Shown piece by piece: positions 56,301 through 64,000 of a DNA stretch of 64,000 nucleotides; position 1 is the stretch's first letter, and every line of letters starts with the position of its first letter. Source of the DNA: Pezicula radicicola (Eukaryota; Ascomycota; Leotiomycetes; Helotiales; Dermateaceae); the NCBI GenBank assembly GCA_003008705.1, contig PDUO01000023.1, forward strand, positions 783,312 to 847,311. Reading direction: 5' to 3'. The notes beneath the pieces were generated by a model that saw only the letters and a list, made by a program, of their open reading frames with translations, ran no database searches and was not told the DNA's origin. A program made the position numbers and the translations under genes.

Positions 56301-57664
56301 CACCTTTACCAATCCCTCCTATCTTGTTGTACTTTGGTCCGCCCTTCCATTCCCTCTTGACGGAAATGGAACAGTGAGTAGGAAACAAGTTTATCTATAA
56401 GAAAAAACAACTATAAGCACTGTCATATCTAGGGGAAACAGGCTAGGCTTACCGGCTCTTTCTTATTGACACCAGCTTTAAGCTTCTTTTCAGCAACGTG
56501 GTGGTTTCTACGGATGAAGTAGTCGGTGAGATTGGCCTGATAGGCATCATCATCGTATTCATCACGTGAAGGTATGCGCACGATGAACTTATAGTCCTCA
56601 TCTGGCGGTGTCATCGTGATGGCGATAATCGAACCATGCTGGAGAGTTTGGCGATAATGATGGCCATTCTCTTTTTCCTTTGCCCGGAGTAGGGTACCGT
56701 CGACTGCAGTGCCATTAGTGGATTGGTCCTCTAGCATGATGATGCCATGCTCGTTGATGTAAATTCGGAAATGAATGTTGCTGATTCTCTTAACATTATC
56801 TTTGTGGCCAAAGACGAAGTCAGCCCGAGCGGGGTTTCTGCCAAAGACATGTCCTCCCAACGGATCTTTGAGTTTAGCAGAGAGTCGAAGCGCAATATCG
56901 CAAGAAACTATGCCGCGAGATGCAAGGTCGAAGGTTCCAACAGGAGCCTTTGGGCCATCCTTTCTGTCATTGATCTTCACCTCGGCGCTGTTAATGGGGA
57001 GAGTATATCGAGGCGTATCTTGAGCGATTATACCTGCGGCTTCATATGCTGGAAGCGATGCTGGGTGGAGAATACAGAAGACGTCTGCGAGGTCTTCATC
57101 GTCGAGTTCTGAAGCATGCTGTCCAAGGCGACGTGGGTCTGTGACGATTTGCGTAGCTACATAATACGGATCGTCAATAAAGTCCAGTGGAGGTTCATAA
57201 TATTCCATCTTGAACAAATCTCCTGGCTGTTGAAAGTCTGGAATCGCATCTTGCATCTCCACATCTGTCGTCTCAACTGGAGAACGTTCTGGAGAGTCAA
57301 GCCAATCCTCTTCAGCTTCTTGGGAATCTGGAATTTCATCCCGCATGATCACACTAGACGTCTCGACTGGAGAACGTTCTGAGAAGTCCAGCCAATCTTC
57401 TTCAACTTCTTGGGAGTCTGGAATCTCGTCCCGCATCTCCACACTGGGCGTCTCGACTAGAGAACATTCTTGAGAGTCAAGCCAATAGTCTCCAAGGTCT
57501 TGGGAATCTGGTATCTCTGCGGATTGAGAGAATTGGCGACGGGGTGCAAGTACTGGTGTACATGGAGGGGTAGGGGAAGGCGAACGCTGGGGGGAAGAGC
57601 AAAGAGAAGTAGAGGTTAAATTGAAATGATTGAACGAACCAGGCTGAGTGGCCTCTTCCTCCAT
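53318..57664 (-). CDS. Rad53/CHK2-like checkpoint kinase: FHA, Ser/Thr kinase, J-like module, second FHA
   Basis: Three exons, 56453-57664, 56155-56394 and 53318-56107 (introns 58 and 47 bp), give about 1413 aa from the ATG at 57664. N-terminus: tandem repeats with SQ sites (EIPDSQ). FHA1 (about 265-365): HVFGRNPARADFVFG...SNIHFRIYI...DQSTNGTAVDG. Kinase (about 420-690): GGIGKGAFAVVYKI, Lys in YAAKELEKR, HRDVKPDNIL, LTDFGLSK, YCAPEVYSEY, VDIWSLAGVLFYSLSGCPPF. At about 864-925 a DnaJ-like segment: DPYAALGVKNGACVGEIEKA, KFHPNNNKDP, LKVTSAYEFLMDH, with HPN replacing HPD. FHA2-like (about 1215-1310): SWGRATSNTNVYPNG...SKASVGIWVNGVH...FWGELRHGDLVTVW. FHA-kinase-FHA matches the Rad53 plan; DNA-damage/replication checkpoint role is by family. 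Confidence 0.93.
57190..57520. repeat. Coding tandem repeat, about 100-bp period, 3-4 copies, with SQ motifs
   Basis: On the minus strand each unit encodes a version of EIPDSQ...DWLD..ERS.VET...M.D. The last unit is degenerate (AIPDFQQPGD). Plus-strand words such as TCGACTGGAGAACGTTCTG recur at this spacing. Confidence 0.8.
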
Positions 57665-59012
57665 TGTGAAAGAGTTTGGAGGGATTTTGGTTTGTGGTTC
57701 CAGCAAGGTTGTAGATGTTGGAGTTGTGGAAAGTATCAAGGGTGAAGAAGCAGGAGATCTAACAGGGCGACGACATCATCAGCAGGCTTCAAATCGCACC
57801 AGGCCGCGCTCGAGGCACCGACTTTTCGAAAGGCATACCGTTAAACTCAGCACATCAATCGTTCCTGCAGACCAGAATTATCCACCCTTGTTTTCACAGC
57901 CTTGCCCGTGGACAACACGAGACCGGGCCGCCTCCCAGCACTTCCTCCAGTCGCAGAGAGTATCAACTGTTCGTTCAGAAGGTATTGGGGGTCATTAACG
58001 AGTGGCAGAAGACGCTGATGTCTTCGTGGCAGACTGGTGGTAGGTGAGGTACATCTGGGGAGGTCTGTCGTCTCTACAAATCACGAATCAGTTTCTCGTC
58101 CTCACAGCAACAACAGGAGCAGCAGGAAACTTTACATGCACATGTCACAATGCGCAAGCTTTGCCCTGGACGGGCCCACCACAAAGGGTGTATTCCACAA
58201 GGTGATGGCAATAATTAAAGTCGTCAGTTTGGCCCAAGTCGCTCACACGACGAGGAAATGTCTCAAGAATTTATTTAGGTATCACTACCACGGAGGTAGA
58301 GGACTCGAGCGATGCAGCTGATTTAGATTGATCCGAGCCGTGATGTGTCAGCAAGTGGACAATGGCTGATGGGCCCTGGCCCTGGTGGCATGGGTGAGCG
58401 ATGTGGGGCCTTTCCCCAGGTTTCGTTAGTGGCAGCCATGTCTGAGCAATAAGCTTGCAACATTGACTTTCTGCTTTGTAGATATGGTTTTGTTATAAGG
58501 TAGAACCTTATATTTGAAGTAACAACTTTAAGAGTAGGCAATTGTTTTGCGAAGCGACGTACCTAATATTGTTTAATAAAAGAAAATAGTAGTAGACACT
58601 TAAGAGAGTTGTTAGCTTATTGACATCTCTGCTTATATGTTCTTTTTTTGTTTGTTTTTTGTTTTTGTTTTTGTTTTTTTTAAAGACCTTTAAGAAGGGT
58701 CTAAGAGGCTTATTCTAACAGGATAGTAAAACCTCTCAGTCTGGAGATGCCTTGTGGCAGTTTTCATCCTTCATAAAAACATAATCTTGGTAGAGAAATC
58801 AAAACTCCACAGAACTTAGGGTTAAAAAAAACTCCACCAAATGCCTGTCCAAGGAGGTATACCCATACATTGCCACAAAAAGTCCACCATAAAAGCTCCA
58901 ATAAAACCCAGGATGTGCTTTTGACAAACTCCCAATCCCAATATTGAAATCCTAAACCCATTCGTTCCCATGCTGACTTGCTCTCCGCCCGGTTCAAGTC
59001 ACTCGTAGCTGC
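57665..59012. other. Intergenic
   Basis: About 1.35 kb. A T-rich low-complexity stretch with repeated GTTTTT units lies at about 58642-58682. No supportable gene. Confidence 0.5.
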
Positions 59013-59953
59013 TTACCAGCCTTCTGGCGCCACAAATTTGCCCTTCGGCTCATCTTGTCTCCTCCCTGAGGTCTCTCATTAGTATATGCATCGACAAAGA
59101 AGTATGAGGGGAAAGCAATAGAAGGAACAGCATGGGACAGAAGAACAGGATGCCGTACCTGTTGATGTACCCAGGCCCAGGGTAACTCCACTATCCGAAG
59201 TTGTTGGTCGCTTATCACTCATGATGGAGGTAGCTCTGGATCGGAGGGATGTTGTTGAGAAGGACGGTGAAAGGAGGTGGGTCTTGAATGAGGAAGCTCT
59301 CGTGCTGCTATCGGTGCTTCCACAAGTAGTGCTAGGGCGTCTAGGTGTGTTCAATCTCCTTTCTTCGACTTTCTGCCTGTGTATTTTTTCGGGTTTAGGA
59401 CCTGAGGTGGATGTTATAGCATTAGGTGGGAGCTTAGTTGAAGGGATGTGGAGCTTTGCTGTAGCTTCGTCATGGTTATCTTTGCTCGTGACTTTTGCTT
59501 TCTTTAACTCGTTTTTCTTAAATTCTTCAAAGGCATTTGCGGACGGCTCTTTCATGGACAACCAGCTCTTGGCTTTTGATAATATACCTGGTTTCTTTCT
59601 ATCCTCTCTCTTTTCGCCAGACTTTGTGCTTCCCCGTGTACTCGTAGCAGGATGGGCTGTTCCATTAGCAAATTTGTGGACATTGACGAAAGATCATATA
59701 TACCTAAAGGACTTATTGGTCTCTCTGTTGTAATGCTTGAAGTTGTCCGCTCAGAAGAGGTTACTGTTTGGATTTTGTGAGCATACTTGTATTGATAAAG
59801 AAGAGTAAGGTTCCATACAAATATTTTCCTTAAATAAACCAGTGGGAGGTTTGGTCACAAAATCTAAGAATTATCAGAATAGCTGCTAGAGAAGAGATGT
59901 GATGAAGACAAACCAGTCACTTCCGTGCCATTAGGCAAATCAGTTTGAGGCAT
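59013..59953 (-). CDS. Conserved-looking small basic protein, five exons, 234 aa
   Basis: Model: exons 59914-59953, 59819-59863, 59704-59763, 59159-59656 and 59013-59074; introns of 50, 55, 47 and 84 bp, each with usable branch sites (for example CTGATAA, GCTAATG). The frame closes exactly at 235 codons. It starts MPQTDLPNGTEVT; the most ordered segment is KPGILSKAKSWLSMKEPSAN followed by AFEEFKKNELKKAKVTSKDN. The middle is Ser/Thr/Arg-rich, and the end EPKGKFVAPEGW is a compact hydrophobic tail generated only by splicing, which supports the model. The family is not recognised. A basic, partly helical, probably intracellular protein. Confidence 0.7.
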
Positions 59954-62900
59954 GGTGCTGTATAGATGCTCTGGTGTTCGAGCAACTAAGACGGAAACAA
60001 CATCAAGGGAATTAATCTACAATGATAGGAAAGCCAGTTGGGAAACTTTGCCGTCCACAATTACCCAACTTAGTTTCCTTTCAATAGGGCTTTCCATGAC
60101 CATAGATGGCCACTACGTACTGGAAAATTTCTGGTGCGATGTGGTGTTGCTCAATCGGTAATATGAATAAGATGCGCAATCAGTTGTTATGGTCCGCTAT
60201 AAGCTCTAAGCTGTTATATTCCTGTTGCAATCCCAGATTCAAGTTTTTATACTGAAGAATTCCAGACAAAAGCGCACAAGCATATGCAAATATCCAGGCT
60301 GTGTTCGTTTTACTGCGGATTTCCTGTGCAGAGAGACGGTTGTCAAAACAGACGCTCTGGAGAAGGGAAGTCAACAAGACTTGGCGGATGCTCGTCATGA
60401 TATGGTGTAGCAAAGCGAAAAGTAAAACCTGGTGGTGCCAACCCACCTCTGTGGATGAAGTTCCTTGCCGTACTAACACAGTGACAAGGATACCGCGTGC
60501 CGCCCACGCTTTGCTTCTCTGGTAAGTAACCACTAGCAATTGTATCTAGATTCTAATTGGCATGGGAACGATATACTCACACCAACGCTATGCAGCCACG
60601 GGCTGAGGCTTGCACAACTTCCACAAGTCAAGGTACGGAGCACCAGCTGTCCCAGGGCCCAGACAACAGTTAATTAGCTGAAGAAATGTGCCAATACGGT
60701 CGGGCAAGGGAAAGTTACCAGCCACTTAGCAGGAGATGCATTAGGGAACATTGCAGAATCTCATATGTGGACAGCCGGATTCTAAACAGCAATCGAAGAT
60801 ACAACAAATCCTTCCATGTGCATCGAGCCGACAACTGTGAGATCGAGATAATCCTTTGTGCCATGGAAGATTGCCTATCATTCTACTCTCATGGCTTGCA
60901 GGTCCTCAGCCCTTTTCTGGGTAGCCATCTGGACCTGCCACTGGGCAAAATCTTACAAGCCACAGCACTAGCGTGAGGCTATCGTCAATAGCCAGAATGG
61001 TCCGGGTGTTCAGGGGCAACGAGTCCCTAGGGATGGTCAGAACATGGTTGGTTACATAGAAGCAGTAGGCACGGCCGTATCTTTGTAGTTGCAAAAAACT
61101 CATCCTCAACACTATGCACCATTAGTGGTGCTTGATGACAAACTTTTACCTCGGTAATCGAGGTGCTCAGACCAGGCGGAAATCCCCGTAAACACGACCT
61201 TTCAAACGAGAAAGTCCGAAGTTCCGGCTCAACGCTGCTTCTTTGTGCAAGACAAACATGAAGGCATCAGACCATCTAAACGTAGGTACTTGAAGAACTT
61301 CAATCCGTAAGATGGCAGCTTACATCTGCATCGGGTCCTGTCACAATAGCAACCTCTTTCCATGATTTGGTCACCGGTGACACAATACACAAAGAAAGTG
61401 GTTCACCGTTCTCATTGGATCGAACGTGACTCTATCTCGTGATCTGAGGGAATGTATGACCACATGTTCAAGAGATATTTTCAGTACGAGTACAACAGCA
61501 CCCAGGAACCTAGTTGCCTGCGCTCTCAACAATACAGTAAGACCCATTTCTTCCCCATACTTCTACTAGGAACGAGTTTAGACAGTAACTACAACACAAA
61601 GAGGCGAGCTCACGTCAACTTTTGACTTATGGAGCTCTTTGTCGAAGCGAAAGTTGCTAGAAGGTCTACCTCGCCGTTTCAAATCGATCTTCCGGAGGCT
61701 TACATATAGTCTCCCCACCAGAGTTTCGTTTGTACTCTATATCAGTCTTTAGCTTGCGAGCCACAAAGAAAAACTAATAGGTAGCGAAACGCCGGTGAAA
61801 GTGCTCGGTGTAAGCGAGCCACGAGGCATTATATCACTACGCAGCACCAGATTAATAACCTTACTAACTGTCGAGTGGCGGTCATTTATCGAATCTCTTC
61901 TTCGTAAAAGATATTGCGGGGAAGAGTAATCTTAGAAGCCCATTCAGTAGTCTCTGGGGTTGAGCGATGAGTACGTCACTGTCTCCAAAACTTAGGGAAA
62001 GCCACAACGCACTTGTAACTATGACAGATGCTTAAGTATTTCTCTTCATGGTACGGTGCGTCTTATATTCTTGGTCTCAATAAGGTCCATGTTACTCCTA
62101 GAGGCTTCTTTGCGCTTCTCGCAAAGATGGTCCAATGAGGTTTTATCGGGCTCATGTCAACTGAACTTGGTCTTCCTCGTAATTCCCCTCTCGCAAAAAT
62201 GATCCAATGAGATTGTTATCGGCGTTCAGGGTCATTTCAAAAGCCAAACCCTATCTCCCTGGTGATTGCCCTCTCTCTAACTTTATGCCTAAATTGTATA
62301 ACGGATATCAAAATGGTGTAAATGGGTGGAAACATGGGCCTGAAGAAACCGATATTGGTTATTACACGCGAAGTTGTCAATTCGGAAAAGAAATTTCCTG
62401 AGAACCACTCCCGGTTCAAGTAAAAACTCGCACTTTGTGAGCCAAGGAGTTTATTAAACACTATTATGCATTACTCGTCGAATTAATGCTGGATTACTCA
62501 AGTCACTCAAGTGAGTTGCTCAAGCGAATAAAGAAAGTAGACACCAACACTCACCAGATTTGTGCTTCGTTTGTTGCTTTGGATTTGGCCGCAATGGATT
62601 TTGTTATCATAATAGTATTTGAAGCAATCCCACAATAACTTGATTAGCTGTTTTCCAAGCGGGATAATTTCTAGACTAGCCCTGGCGTATCTACGTATAT
62701 AGACTAAAGAGCTCTAGGTTCCTAAGTTCAAAAGTCGATTATATCGCCGACTCTAATGGCCCAATCAAATATTTTACTCTTACATCTATCTTAAGCTCGA
62801 GCTGAAGATCTGCATTCTTGGAAGGCTACAATCAAGGAAGTACGAGTCTTGGCTTTAGATAAAATTGTGTAACATAGTGTCACCTCAGCTCGTATTCCAC

Positions 62901-63175
62901 CCTTCGAACTCAGGTCACATTCCAACCTTTGAACTCAACTCACTATACTTCAGCTGATTTTGCGGGGTATAAAGAAAGCTTTTTTTTTCCTGTCGTAATT
63001 GAGGTTCAGCCTTCCCCAGATCCCATAACAGTTCAAACTTTTCAAGAAGAGAGTCCGTACTCACTAAACCACATATATGTATATCTCCTCCTCTCCTCTC
63101 CCACGATGATCTAGATGAAATAACAGCCACACACAGTAATCCACTAATATTCTCACAACCAATCAACTCATCAAA
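59954..63175. other. 3.2-kb gene-free tract
   Basis: I find no supportable gene. ORFs up to 119 codons occur (60180-60539 minus, 60686-60976 plus) but lack motifs and do not splice into longer frames. A 32-base direct repeat with few mismatches (62118-62149 and 62190-62222, core TCCAATGAG) and a degenerate CAAGTCACTCAAGTGAG word near 62497 are present. The region may be relic transposon or decayed coding DNA. Confidence 0.45.
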
Positions 63176-63469
63176 ATGCACACATACTCCATTCTCACCA
63201 CCAGCATCCTCCTCCTCTCGCATCTCACAACATCAACACTAGGATACAAACCCTGCACCTGCATCGTTCCAAACTATGGAACTCTCTGTGGATCTCGAGT
63301 CACCTCAAACTACCTCTTAGGCGACTGTGTTCCAAATCGGATCTATAAATGTAACGGCAAAGACACGGTTCATGTAGGAAAACCGACTTCGTGTGATGGA
63401 ATTTGTGTGGAGAAAGATGTTATACATGGGATTGTGAGATATGAGTTTCATGATCAGTGTGGTAGATAG
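63176..63469 (+). CDS. Small cysteine-rich secreted protein, 97 aa (effector-type)
   Basis: Single exon from MHTYSILTTSILLLSHLTTS, a clear signal peptide cleaved near TLG/YKP. The mature peptide of about 74 residues has eight cysteines (KPCTC, GTLC, LGDC, YKC, TSC, GIC, DQC), enough for four disulfides, and ends DQCGR. The 5' leader is pyrimidine-rich with a CAAA ATG start context. Small, secreted, Cys-rich fungal proteins of this kind are often host-interacting effectors or antimicrobial peptides; which one this is cannot be told. I do not recognise a named family. Confidence 0.8.
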   Translation: MHTYSILTTSILLLSHLTTSTLGYKPCTCIVPNYGTLCGSRVTSNYLLGDCVPNRIYKCNGKDTVHVGKPTSCDGICVEKDVIHGIVRYEFHDQCGR

Positions 63470-64000
63470 ATATCGCAGGGAGGATGTGAGTGGGTTAGAG
63501 GTTACCGGAGAGTTAAGGGGCGAGAGTTTTCGACACTGATGAATGGTCGAGACGTTAAATGGGACGTTAATATATGGCGATAACCCTGATTTCTTAATGA
63601 ATCAAATTATAACTTAAAAAAAATTGGTTTTTGAACTATGGCTATGAATTCCTGTAAATTGAGTAACTAGATAAGTACTTAGTTTAACTATAGCTCCACA
63701 ATTTCCTAAATAACTTCAAGGAAGCTACGAGAATGGAAATCAATGTAAAGAGCTTCATAACCACCGTCACCTCACAGCAATGGCCGCAGGTAAAATACCA
63801 TAAAAATAGACACAGTAAGTCACGCTTGTGTAGAAATCAGAACTCACTGCGAGATGGAGTTTACTTTCTGTGAAGTCCTAAACGCATCGAATAAATGAAT
63901 AACAACAGTCATGTTAATGACAACGAAAAAGTCGTACGCCGCAAAACCTTGGCTTATACTTTGGTACAGGGTATCGCCACTTAATGCCTGTCACACAAAA
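63470..64000. other. Intergenic to window end
   Basis: About 530 bp of AT-rich DNA after the cysteine-rich gene, with no supportable feature. Confidence 0.4.

Overview
This window is nuclear DNA of a filamentous ascomycete (Pezizomycotina). The evidence is the many short introns (about 45-60 bp, GT...AG, with CTNAY-like branch sites), fungus-only families (Zn2Cys6 regulator, HeLo domain, PTH11/rhodopsin-like 7TM, GPI-anchored Ser/Thr-rich wall protein), and AT-rich intergenic DNA carrying small inverted-repeat transposons. The protein style suggests Leotiomycetes/Helotiales, but that is inference. I saw no bacterial operon, CRISPR array, rRNA or convincing tRNA gene.

Layout. 1-7.4 kb: four genes, all on the minus strand, that look like one functional unit: an Fdc1-type (UbiD) ferulate/cinnamate/sorbate decarboxylase (its 3' end lies outside the window), a Pad1/UbiX flavin prenyltransferase, an SLC25A32/Flx1-type mitochondrial flavin (folate/FAD) carrier, and a Zn2Cys6 transcription factor. 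7.6-12.2 kb: a small unknown gene divergent from the regulator, a 2 kb AT-rich gap with one MITE, and an NTF2-like protein with a long disordered tail. 14.1-15.4 kb: a HeLo-domain protein ending in a Ras-association-like domain. 17.9-28.8 kb: a run of fast-evolving, acidic or Ser/Gln-rich hypothetical genes. 29.5-35.7 kb: an acetoin/diacetyl reductase-like SDR, a GPI-anchored wall protein and a MYND/pRiA4b-domain protein. 37.1-40.6 kb: a Gly-rich conserved protein and a repeat-built, tail-anchored unknown. 41.5-44.7 kb: three MITEs and a degenerate kinase-like (APH) gene. 45-52.6 kb: a secreted alpha/beta hydrolase, a 7TM rhodopsin-like gene with an in-frame stop, a small coiled-coil gene built by exon-intron duplication, and a seven-helix membrane protein. 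53.3-57.7 kb: a Rad53/CHK2-like kinase (FHA, kinase, J-like module, second FHA). 59-60 kb: a five-exon conserved small gene. 60-63 kb: an apparently gene-free tract. 63.2 kb: a small Cys-rich secreted protein.

How the genes work together. Pad1 makes prenylated FMN and Fdc1 uses it to decarboxylate phenylacrylic or sorbic acids. Both proteins carry N-terminal extensions that could be mitochondrial presequences, so a linked flavin carrier could feed flavin to the organelle where the cofactor is made, and the adjacent Zn2Cys6 factor could be the pathway regulator. This expanded decarboxylase cluster is the strongest candidate system here. The HeLo-RA protein and the J-domain-bearing FHA kinase are the most unusual single proteins. 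I assembled the gene models by eye from splice signals and reading-frame continuity; no database search was run.
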